In this document: positions 1 to 5,124 of the stretch, piece by piece
Layout: every line of letters begins with the position of its first letter
Numbering within the stretch: the stretch's first letter is position 1
Assembly (NCBI GenBank): GCA_913051905.1
Contig: CAJXBY010000194.1
Location: 1-5,124, forward strand
Direction: 5' to 3'
Source: an uncultured Gammaproteobacteria bacterium
GTDB taxonomy: Bacteria; Pseudomonadota; Gammaproteobacteria; Arenicellales; UBA868
Length of the DNA stretch: 5,124 bases
Position numbers and translations under genes: made by a program
Notes under the pieces: generated by a model
Database searches by the model: none
Told to the model about the DNA's origin: nothing
Seen by the model: only the letters and a program-made list of their open reading frames with translations

Positions 1-1108
1 ACGGATGCAGTCCGCGCCCGGAGGTGACGGACTCATCACAGATGATGGCATTCTCGGGCAGCAGATGTCCGATCGCTGAACCGATGGACTCGACCGTCAG
101 TGCCCCGCTGACCAGACCGGGCCGCTGTGCGGCCTGCAGTTTCGGTACCACACCGCTTACCCCCAGTTCGTCAGCCAGCCACTCCAGCGCTGCCAGCAGA
201 TCATCTGCAGGACCGGCCAGAGAATGTATTTGGCAGTCGGACGGCGCCAGCAGGCTGGGCTTGTCCGGATAGGCAAAAAATGCGACCGGTGACACCGTAC
301 CGACCAGAATCAGATGGCGCACGTTTTCCAGGACACCAACGGCCTGATCGACCGGATAAGGAATGCGCTCGATGCTGACACGGCCGGAGCCACGCTCCGT
401 CCGCGCCGCCATCAGCTCCGATCGCAGTTCAGCACCAGTGCCAGCCGCTATGCGGCCGGCTGTCTCGAGTGGCACGGACCGCAGCGCCCGGCCACCGAGC
501 AGAAGCATCGCGGGTTCACCGGAACGCAGTGCACGCGCACATTCGTCTACAGCCGAGGAGTCGGGTGCGGTTGCTGTGGAAGGCGATACGGTTTTAGCAG
601 CACCATTTGACGATCCCCATGCGGTGTCGGCCGGCAGAACCAGGGTAGCCACAGCACCGGGAGAGGCCCGCGATGCTGCAATCGCGCAAGCCGCGTCAGA
701 GGCGACTCTGGCCGAATCGGTCGAAGTACGCACCCAGTCGGACACCGGGTGGGCAATTCCCTCAATGTCAGCGGTCAGAGGCGCATCGTATTCAATATGA
801 TAGGTAGCGTGCTCCCCGACGATGTTGACGATCGGTGTTCTCGCCTTCTTGGCATTATGTAAATTGGCAAGGCCGTTACCAAGACCCGGACCCAGATGCA
901 GCAATGTTGCGGCAGGCCGGTCCAGCATACGCCCGTAGCCATCAGCGGCGCCTGTCACTACGCCTTCGAACAGACACAAAATGCAGTGCATTCCATCGAT
1001 TCGATCGAGCGCCGCGCAGAAATGCATCTCTGACGTGCCGGGATTTGTAAAACAGACATCGACACCGCCGTCGAGCAGCGTCTGAACCAGACTCTCAGCA
1101 CCATTCAT
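1..1108 (-). CDS. Thiamine-diphosphate-dependent enzyme, acetolactate synthase large subunit-like (IlvX-like), 3' end missing
   Basis: The reading frame is open from ATG at 1108 to the left edge without a stop, giving 369 residues of a family usually 510-560 long, so about the last quarter is outside the window. Visible parts: the N-terminal pyrimidine-binding domain (about 1-165) with NPGTSEMHF (22-30), the LFEGVVTGAADGYGRM segment whose Glu48 matches the ThDP-activating glutamate of the superfamily, and LHLGPGLGNGLANLHNA (70-86); an Ala/Ser/Thr/Pro-rich linker (about 170-188); a central domain with GEPAMLLLGG (197-206) and SPVAFFAYP (273-281); and the start of the C-terminal domain (CDES, 357-360). 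The C-terminal ThDP/Mg-binding motif is not visible. The MNGAESL start, NPGTSEMHF and the FFAYP segment resemble mycobacterial IlvX and its proteobacterial relatives more than the biosynthetic IlvB/IlvI. No regulatory small subunit gene is seen nearby, so true acetolactate synthase activity is uncertain; another 2-oxoacid decarboxylation or carboligation is equally possible. It probably follows the methyltransferase gene in one transcript. Confidence 0.9.
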   Translation of the reverse strand, partial: MNGAESLVQTLLDGGVDVCFTNPGTSEMHFCAALDRIDGMHCILCLFEGVVTGAADGYGRMLDRPAATLLHLGPGLGNGLANLHNAKKARTPIVNIVGEHATYHIEYDAPLTADIEGIAHPVSDWVRTSTDSARVASDAACAIAASRASPGAVATLVLPADTAWGSSNGAAKTVSPSTATAPDSSAVDECARALRSGEPAMLLLGGRALRSVPLETAGRIAAGTGAELRSELMAARTERGSGRVSIERIPYPVDQAVGVLENVRHLILVGTVSPVAFFAYPDKPSLLAPSDCQIHSLAGPADDLLAALEWLADELGVSGVVPKLQAAQRPGLVSGALTVESIGSAIGHLLPENAIICDESVTSGRGLHP

Positions 1109-1201
1109 CTACTTCCCCCCGAAAATACGATACCGTGCAAAGATCCGCATCAGTCCTGGATGGAACTTCGCAAACAAACCCTGCACCCCTGTTGAGCCCA
1201 C
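1109..1201 (-). CDS. Possible 30-residue small ORF before the ThDP enzyme gene
   Basis: A GTG at 1201-1199 opens 30 codons ending at TAG (1111-1109), directly next to the ATG of the ThDP-enzyme gene. The product would start MGSTGVQGLFAKF and end ARYRIFGGK: basic and partly hydrophobic, with no family I recognise. A weak AGG lies five bases before the GTG. Its final Gly-Gly-Lys codons double as the G-rich ribosome-binding site of the next gene, so translation of this ORF would reach the downstream start by coupling. It fills nearly all of the gap after the methyltransferase stop. Against it: an open stretch this short arises by chance fairly often in GC-rich DNA, the start is GTG and the Shine-Dalgarno sequence is poor. 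The gap otherwise holds no obvious terminator or promoter. Confidence 0.22.
   Translation of the reverse strand: MGSTGVQGLFAKFHPGLMRIFARYRIFGGK
1112..1120 (-). promoter_or_regulatory. Ribosome-binding site of the ThDP enzyme gene
   Basis: On the minus strand six G residues (1120-1115) followed by AAG lie six bases or fewer before the ATG at 1108. This is an imperfect Shine-Dalgarno match (GGGGGGAAG), but it is the only purine-rich block at a suitable distance. It supports the ATG at 1108, which also places the conserved NPGTSEMHF segment at the usual distance from the N-terminus. Confidence 0.55.
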
Positions 1202-1214
1202 AGTACCTGACGGT

Positions 1215-2270
1215 TCAATGTCGGGCCGCGTAGAACAAGTTCATCTGGCTTTTGATGTCCAGCACTTCAAATCGGCTGAATCCTGCCTCCCTCAGCAGGG
1301 ATTCCACTCCTGCTGGACCTAGACAGGTCCCCAGACCGGGCCCGCCTGCAGCCAGCGACTGCGTCATGCAGTGGAACACACTCATCCCGTAGAAGATCGA
1401 ACCGACGGCGTTGATGTTGTCTTCGAGGCGGTCGGCCACTTTCGGCTCGATCGCAAACAGCGTCCCATCGGATTTCAGCCGGCCATGTAGATCCTTGAGG
1501 ACACCTATCGGATCTGTCAAATCGTGAATACAGTCACAGACCGTGATCAGATCGAACCGTTGCTCAGGATCCAAATCGGAGGTGCGCCCACACAGAAATC
1601 GTACATTATCCAGCGGACCGTACTGGCGATTATTGTCTTGGGCTTGTTCGACCGACCCCGCGTCGAGGTCAAGGCCGGTAATCACTGAATTGGGGAAAGC
1701 CCCGGCCATCGCCAATACAGCACGGCCGGCACCACAACCAAAATCAAGAACCCGGGCACCACTTTCCAGAGCTGCGTGAACCTCGGGCATGGCTTTGAGC
1801 CAGTAATCTGCGAACCGCTGCTCATAGAGCCCGCGCGTCATTAGATCGATCGCGAGTACTCCGTCTTCACCGTAATCCTCGAACGGCACACCGCCCCCGG
1901 TCTCAAAAGCATCCGCCACCCGCGGCGCAACGCCGATCATCATCGGCAAGGCGTGGAAGAGTCCGCCCACGAAATGATCAGACCCTTCAGAGGCGAGCAG
2001 GTAGCTGTATTCATCAGGCAGCTCAAATGTTCCAGCTTCCGGGTCGTATTCAAGATAACCCGAACAGACCATCCCGTTAACCCACTCCTCCACGTAGCGT
2101 GGCTTGAGCCCACTAGCCGCGACAATCCCATCCATCGACATCGGTCCATTTCCGGACATGACCCGGAACAATCCGGTACGCGTCCCCACATATGCCAGTC
2201 CGGCGGCCATGCCCCCGGCAATGTCATCGAACACCTTGCCGGCAAAGTATTTGATTTTGTCCTGATCCAT
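1215..2270 (-). CDS. SAM-dependent class I methyltransferase with N-terminal winged-helix-like domain
   Basis: The predicted product is 351 residues and cytosolic, with no signal peptide or membrane segment. The N-terminal part (about 1-90) resembles the winged-helix dimerisation domain of Rv2258c-type and small-molecule O-methyltransferases: GLAYVGTRTGLF (25-35) and an AASGLKPRYVEEWVNGM segment (51-67), then a short hinge. The C-terminal part is a Rossmann-fold methyltransferase: motif I VLDFGCGAGRA (174-184), the acidic GLDLD (199-203) expected to hold the SAM ribose, FDLITVCDCIHDLTDP (239-254) after strand 4, and LKSDGTLFAIEP (265-276). The longest frame reaches a GTG at 2312, but I choose ATG at 2270: a strong purine-rich ribosome-binding site sits just before it, and the upstream start overlaps a likely -10 element. 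The substrate cannot be read from sequence; the fold suits methylation of a small molecule. It is divergent from ispG and upstream, on the same strand, of the ThDP enzyme gene with a 106-bp gap. Confidence 0.9.
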   Translation of the reverse strand: MDQDKIKYFAGKVFDDIAGGMAAGLAYVGTRTGLFRVMSGNGPMSMDGIVAASGLKPRYVEEWVNGMVCSGYLEYDPEAGTFELPDEYSYLLASEGSDHFVGGLFHALPMMIGVAPRVADAFETGGGVPFEDYGEDGVLAIDLMTRGLYEQRFADYWLKAMPEVHAALESGARVLDFGCGAGRAVLAMAGAFPNSVITGLDLDAGSVEQAQDNNRQYGPLDNVRFLCGRTSDLDPEQRFDLITVCDCIHDLTDPIGVLKDLHGRLKSDGTLFAIEPKVADRLEDNINAVGSIFYGMSVFHCMTQSLAAGGPGLGTCLGPAGVESLLREAGFSRFEVLDIKSQMNLFYAARH

Positions 2271-2271
2271 A

Positions 2272-2283
2272 CTCCTCCCTCCT
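2272..2283 (-). promoter_or_regulatory. Strong ribosome-binding site fixing the methyltransferase start
   Basis: The minus strand reads AGGAGGGAGGAG followed by T and the ATG at 2270. The distal core AGGAGGG has six bases of spacing to the ATG, near the optimum. The GTG start at 2312 of the longer frame has no comparable sequence, so this site decides the start. Confidence 0.8.
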
Positions 2284-2300
2284 GGCTTTACTGGAGCCGT

Positions 2301-2328
2301 ATTACAACACACCCGGTCTCGCAGACAA
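2301..2328 (-). promoter_or_regulatory. Candidate sigma70-type promoter for the methyltransferase gene
   Basis: On the minus strand TTGTCT (2328-2323, four of six matches to the -35 consensus) is separated by 16 bases from TGTAAT (2306-2301, five of six matches to the -10 consensus). Transcription would begin near 2294, leaving a leader of about 24 bases that includes the ribosome-binding site. Inferred from sequence only. Confidence 0.4.
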
Positions 2329-2333
2329 TGTCT
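2323..2333. other. Short perfect dyad overlapping the candidate -35 element
   Basis: AGACA-A-TGTCT is an 11-bp inverted repeat with a one-base centre. It covers the candidate -35 box of the methyltransferase promoter, which is where a repressor operator could lie. It is short enough to occur by chance. Confidence 0.3.
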
Positions 2334-2386
2334 AAAGCCCGGCCGTGTCTTGGGTTAGCCGATAAAAACACATCGATGACATACAG

Positions 2387-2396
2387 GCGGTACCGC
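2387..2396. other. 10-bp perfect palindrome in the ispG upstream region
   Basis: GCGGTACCGC is perfectly self-complementary and lies about 65 bases before the ispG start, within the shared divergent region. An 8-bp palindrome CATCGATG is at 2371-2378 just before it. These could be protein-binding sites; there is no direct evidence. Confidence 0.2.
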
Positions 2397-2424
2397 GCAA
2401 CACCTATCCAGCCACCATCCGCGT

Positions 2425-2430
2425 TAAAAT
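2425..2430 (+). promoter_or_regulatory. Weak candidate -10 element for ispG
   Basis: TAAAAT matches five of six positions of the -10 consensus and would start transcription about 25 bases before the ispG GTG. No convincing -35 hexamer lies 16-18 bases upstream, so the call is tentative. Confidence 0.25.
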
Positions 2431-2461
2431 CCCGGCTTCACTTGGCCTTTGAGATTTTGGC

Positions 2462-3685
2462 GTGACCGAGCCGGTCCCAATTCGACGCAGAAGCTCCGTA
2501 CAGGCAAAGGTGGGTAATGTCCTGATCGGCAACCCAGCGCCGATCGTCGTGCAGTCTATGACTGACACCGATACCGCTGACGTGGCAGCAACCGCCAGAC
2601 AGATTCTGGAACTTGCCGAGGCCGGTTCGGAAGTGGTACGCATGACCATCAACAATGCCGCAGCCGCCGAGGCTGTTGAAGATATCCGTCAGCATCTGGA
2701 CCGGGCTGGGTGTACGGTTCCCCTGGTCGGCGACTTCCACTACAACGGGCACAAATTGCTGTCTGAGTTTCCGGGCTGCGCCGAGACCTTGGACAAATAT
2801 CGGATCAACCCGGGGAACGTAGGTCGCGGCGACCGGTGGGACAGCCAGTTCCGACAGATGATCGAACTGGCCTGCCGGCATCACAAGCCCGTGCGAATCG
2901 GGGTCAATTGGGGCTCGCTGGACCAAGCGCTGCTGGCCCGCAAGCTCGACGACAACGCAGCCCTGGCACAACCCAAGTCATTGTCTGAAGTTACCCGGGA
3001 AGCCCTGGTGGAATCGGCATTGACCAGTGCGGAGTTCGCGATGCGAGCGGGTCTCCCGCGAGAGGCCATCATACTCTCGTGCAAGGTCAGCAAGGTTCAG
3101 GATTTGGTCGCGGTCTATCGGAATCTGGCCGACCGGACCGATCTGCCACTGCATCTGGGTTTGACCGAGGCAGGCATGGGCGACAAAGGTGTTGTCTCAT
3201 CGACCGCCGCCCTGTCGATCCTTTTGCAGGAGGGTATTGGCGACACGATCCGGATATCCCTGACACCGGAACCCGGAGCGACCCGCACCCGGGAAGTCAC
3301 TGTGGCACAGGACATTCTCCAGGGACTGGGTATCCGTTCATTTGCCCCTCAGGTCACAGCCTGCCCCGGGTGCGGACGGACAAGTAGTGATTTCTTTCAG
3401 CACCTTGCCAGTGAGGTGCAACAACACCTGAAACGCAAAATGGTGCTCTGGCGGACCCAGTATCCCGGGGTGGAGACACTGTCGGTTGCGGTCATGGGAT
3501 GTGTGGTCAACGGCCCAGGCGAAAGCCGCCATGCAGACATCGGAATCAGTCTCCCGGGAAGCGGAGAACACCCGGTAGCGCCTGTCTACGAAGATGGTGA
3601 AAAGACTGTCACACTGCGTGGCGAGGGCATCGCCTTACAATTCATAGAACGGGTCGAAAACTACGTCTCGCGGAAATTTTCTTAA
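2462..3685 (+). CDS. ispG: 4-hydroxy-3-methylbut-2-en-1-yl diphosphate synthase (IspG/GcpE)
   Basis: The 407-residue product is IspG, the cytosolic [4Fe-4S] enzyme that converts 2-C-methyl-D-erythritol 2,4-cyclodiphosphate to HMBPP, the penultimate step of the MEP isoprenoid pathway. Family landmarks: RRR then [20 protein letters not shown] (17-36), [11 protein letters not shown] (90-100), YRINPGNVG (113-121), [10 protein letters not shown] (145-154), [11 protein letters not shown] (230-240) and [15 protein letters not shown] (258-272). The cluster cysteines are Cys301 and Cys304 in [11 protein letters not shown] and Cys347 in [11 protein letters not shown], with Glu354 as the expected fourth cluster ligand. 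The length exceeds that of E. coli IspG (372) and fits the longer two-domain proteobacterial form. The start is GTG at 2462: an in-frame TGA at 2450-2452 excludes longer forms, and the next ATG (codon 33) would remove conserved sequence. The Shine-Dalgarno region is weak (GAGA about eight bases upstream). The gene is divergent from the methyltransferase and convergent with fabB, so it is probably transcribed alone. Confidence 0.98.
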   Translation: MTEPVPIRRRSSVQAKVGNVLIGNPAPIVVQSMTDTDTADVAATARQILELAEAGSEVVRMTINNAAAAEAVEDIRQHLDRAGCTVPLVGDFHYNGHKLLSEFPGCAETLDKYRINPGNVGRGDRWDSQFRQMIELACRHHKPVRIGVNWGSLDQALLARKLDDNAALAQPKSLSEVTREALVESALTSAEFAMRAGLPREAIILSCKVSKVQDLVAVYRNLADRTDLPLHLGLTEAGMGDKGVVSSTAALSILLQEGIGDTIRISLTPEPGATRTREVTVAQDILQGLGIRSFAPQVTACPGCGRTSSDFFQHLASEVQQHLKRKMVLWRTQYPGVETLSVAVMGCVVNGPGESRHADIGISLPGSGEHPVAPVYEDGEKTVTLRGEGIALQFIERVENYVSRKFS

Positions 3686-3761
3686 GAGGAGAAGAGAACC
3701 GCAGGCGGCCTCGTAGTTGGAACGCACGCTTACAGGATCCGTAAAGGATATCCCCGATGGA
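3686..3761. other. Convergent gap between ispG and fabB, no canonical terminator
   Basis: The 76 bp between the two convergent stops contain no stable GC-rich hairpin followed by a T-run in either direction. A short CCGC/GCGG stem with a two-base loop is near 3700, and a cluster of GGAT and ATCC tetramers lies at 3735-3775, able to form only short stems of four or five pairs. Transcripts may therefore end by another mechanism or overlap. Confidence 0.5.
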
Positions 3762-4979
3762 TCAATCCTCCATCCGCTTGAACACCAACGTGGAGTTGGT
3801 ACCGCCGAATCCGAAGCTGTTGGACATCACCACGTTCAGGCCAGCATTGTCCCGGCGTTCTTGCACTATCGGGAAAGACTCTGCCTCAGAATCGATGGTA
3901 TTGATGTTCGCCGAAGACGCAATAAAGTCATCCCGAAGCATCAGCAGGGTGTAGACCGCCTCATTCACACCGGCTGCACCAAGCGCATGACCTGTGAGCG
4001 ACTTGGTCGCGCTGATCGGTGGAACCCTATTGCCGAAAACCGTCCCGATTGCTTCAAGTTCACGGACGTCGCCCACCGGCGTACTGGTCCCGTGGCTGTT
4101 CAGATAATCCACCGGCCGATCCAGGTCGGCGATCGCCTGTTCCATACAGCGCACAGCGCCCTCCCCCGAGGGTTGTACCATGTCAAATCCGTCGGAGGTT
4201 GCACCGTAGCCGACCAACTCTGCGTAGATCCGGGCACCCCGGCTCCGCGCATGCTCCAGCTCTTCCATCACCAACACGCCACCGCCGCCTGAGATCACGA
4301 AACCGTCACGGTCTGCATCATAAGTACGGGATGCCGTCTGCGGCGTGTCGTTGTACTTTGAGGACAATGCCCCCATTGCATCGAACAGCACAGTGGTCGT
4401 CCAGTGCAGTTCCTCACCGCCACCGGCAAAAACCAGGTCCTGCTTACCCATCTGGATCAGCTCAGCAGCATTGCCGATACAGTGGGCACTGGTGGCGCAG
4501 GCTGAACTAATCGAATAGGCAATCCCCTTGATCTTGAATGCTGTACCCAAACAGGCCGCAGGGCTGCTGGCCATGGTCCGGGTGACCATGTAAGGTCCCA
4601 CACGCTTGACACCCTTTTCCCTCAGCAGGTCGATGGCATTGGCGATGTTCTCAGGTGATCCCCCACCCGATCCGACCACCAGTCCTGTCCGGGGGCTGGT
4701 AATCATTTCCTGGCTGACACCGGAGTCCTGGATCGCCTCCACCATCGCCACATAATTGTAGGCAGCAGCATCCCCCATGAAACGTTTCTGCTTACGGTCG
4801 ATTGCACTCGCCAGATCGACGTCAATACTGCCGTGTACACGCGAACGGAATCCGTGCTTCTCATATTCTTCGCTGTACTCGATACCTGACCGCCCTTCGC
4901 GTAAGGCGTCAGCAACATCCTGGAGATTGTTCCCGATGCTGGAAACGATCCCCATACCGGTAACGACCACCCGTCTCAT
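3762..4979 (-). CDS. fabB: 3-oxoacyl-ACP synthase I (FabB)
   Basis: The 405-residue product aligns by eye end to end with E. coli FabB (406), including [10 protein letters not shown] near the start and [14 protein letters not shown] near the end. It condenses malonyl-ACP with acyl-ACP in type II fatty acid synthesis and is the form needed to elongate the cis-3-decenoyl-ACP made by FabA. The thiolase-fold catalytic set is complete: Cys161 in [16 protein letters not shown], His296 in [11 protein letters not shown], Lys326 in SATKSLTGH and His331 in the same block, each two residues before the E. coli numbering. FabB rather than FabF identity is supported by [24 protein letters not shown] and [18 protein letters not shown], and by the upstream fabA. 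The ATG at 4979 overlaps the fabA stop as ATGA and follows AGGAGGT, indicating translational coupling. The pair would supply unsaturated fatty acids for membranes under both aerobic and anaerobic conditions. Confidence 0.98.
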   Translation of the reverse strand: MRRVVVTGMGIVSSIGNNLQDVADALREGRSGIEYSEEYEKHGFRSRVHGSIDVDLASAIDRKQKRFMGDAAAYNYVAMVEAIQDSGVSQEMITSPRTGLVVGSGGGSPENIANAIDLLREKGVKRVGPYMVTRTMASSPAACLGTAFKIKGIAYSISSACATSAHCIGNAAELIQMGKQDLVFAGGGEELHWTTTVLFDAMGALSSKYNDTPQTASRTYDADRDGFVISGGGGVLVMEELEHARSRGARIYAELVGYGATSDGFDMVQPSGEGAVRCMEQAIADLDRPVDYLNSHGTSTPVGDVRELEAIGTVFGNRVPPISATKSLTGHALGAAGVNEAVYTLLMLRDDFIASSANINTIDSEAESFPIVQERRDNAGLNVVMSNSFGFGGTNSTLVFKRMED

Positions 4980-5124
4980 CTGACCTCCTCTGAGTTTTCG
5001 GCTGTAAATAACCCGACCCGAAGATCCTTTCCAGTGTAAATTACTTTGCCATCAACCTCGACCTGTCCATCGGCAATTCCCATGAAGAGTTTACGCATCA
5101 CCACACGTTTGAGGGAGAGCTGGT
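4976..5124 (-). CDS. fabA: 3-hydroxydecanoyl-ACP dehydratase/isomerase (FabA), C-terminal fragment
   Basis: Only the last 48 codons and the stop lie in the window; the start is beyond the right edge. The fragment runs [20 protein letters not shown] and then [19 protein letters not shown], matching the E. coli FabA ending ([26 protein letters not shown] type, from memory). FabA dehydrates 3-hydroxydecanoyl-ACP and isomerises the product to the cis-3 form, the branch point to unsaturated fatty acids. The catalytic His and Asp of the hotdog fold are in the missing part, so activity cannot be judged. After VGLF the tail is TAENSEEVR, slightly longer than in E. coli, and its Glu-Glu-Val codons carry the fabB ribosome-binding site. 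The TGA stop (4978-4976) overlaps the fabB ATG by four bases, so the two genes form one operon. Confidence 0.93.
   Translation of the reverse strand, partial: QLSLKRVVMRKLFMGIADGQVEVDGKVIYTGKDLRVGLFTAENSEEVR
4983..4989 (-). promoter_or_regulatory. fabB ribosome-binding site inside the fabA 3' end
   Basis: The minus strand reads AGGAGGT three bases before the fabB ATG, a near-perfect Shine-Dalgarno sequence embedded in the last fabA codons. With the ATGA overlap it suggests that ribosomes finishing fabA re-initiate on fabB. Confidence 0.75.

Noticed and set aside
363..800. A 145-codon plus-strand frame in the left part of the window
   Set aside because: It is opposite the ThDP enzyme, whose minus-strand frame is continuous with clear family motifs; the product is low-complexity Ala/Arg/Ser-rich.
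1953..2465. A 170-codon plus-strand frame crossing the divergent promoter region
   Set aside because: Most of it is antisense to the methyltransferase N-terminus, it has no recognisable domain, and it would run through the ispG start in another frame.
2438..2971. A 177-codon minus-strand frame opposite ispG
   Set aside because: It is antisense to conserved IspG coding sequence, shows no family motif, and is explained by codon bias of the real gene.
3686..3700. AGAGGAG after the ispG stop, resembling a ribosome-binding site for a further plus-strand gene
   Set aside because: No ATG or GTG start follows at a usable distance, and the only frame beyond is the antisense shadow of fabB.
3717..4292. 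A 191-codon open frame on the plus strand opposite fabB
   Set aside because: It lies antisense to the unmistakable fabB, begins at TTG, and its product has a His/Arg/Pro-rich composition typical of a shadow frame, with no recognisable domain.
1..5124. Possible novel mobile, defence or repeat system
   Set aside because: No spaced direct repeats, transposase or integrase motifs, nuclease or helicase signatures, tRNA or terminal inverted repeats were seen; the window is mainly core metabolism.

Overview
The window comes from a bacterial chromosome of moderately high GC (roughly 55-60% by eye) and holds four clear protein-coding genes, one gene tail and one very small doubtful ORF. The organism is most likely a proteobacterium. 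It pairs fabA and fabB, the anaerobic unsaturated-fatty-acid route, in one overlapping unit, which is known mainly from gamma- and alphaproteobacteria. Its IspG is the longer form with a [10 protein letters not shown] segment, seen in xanthomonads and many alpha- and betaproteobacteria, rather than the shorter E. coli form. I cannot name the genus.

Layout, left to right. Positions 1-1108 (minus) carry the N-terminal 369 residues of a thiamine-diphosphate enzyme of the acetolactate-synthase superfamily, closest to the IlvX-like branch; its C-terminus lies beyond the left edge. A 106-bp gap (1109-1214) follows, containing a possible 30-codon ORF whose stop abuts the enzyme's ATG. Positions 1215-2270 (minus) encode a SAM-dependent methyltransferase with an N-terminal winged-helix-like domain. 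A divergent promoter region at 2271-2461 separates it from ispG (2462-3685, plus). A short convergent gap (3686-3761) lies between ispG and fabB (3762-4979, minus), and fabB overlaps by four bases the end of fabA (4976 to the right edge, minus).

IspG (isoprenoid precursor synthesis by the MEP pathway) and FabA/FabB (unsaturated fatty acid synthesis) are core-metabolism genes. The methyltransferase and the ThDP enzyme are on the same strand, possibly co-transcribed, with no substrate deducible from sequence. I see no tRNA, rRNA, CRISPR array, insertion sequence, prophage gene or defence system, and nothing that convincingly amounts to an undescribed system. The best leads are the small ORF, the dyad over the methyltransferase promoter, and the uncharacterised methyltransferase/ThDP-enzyme pair.
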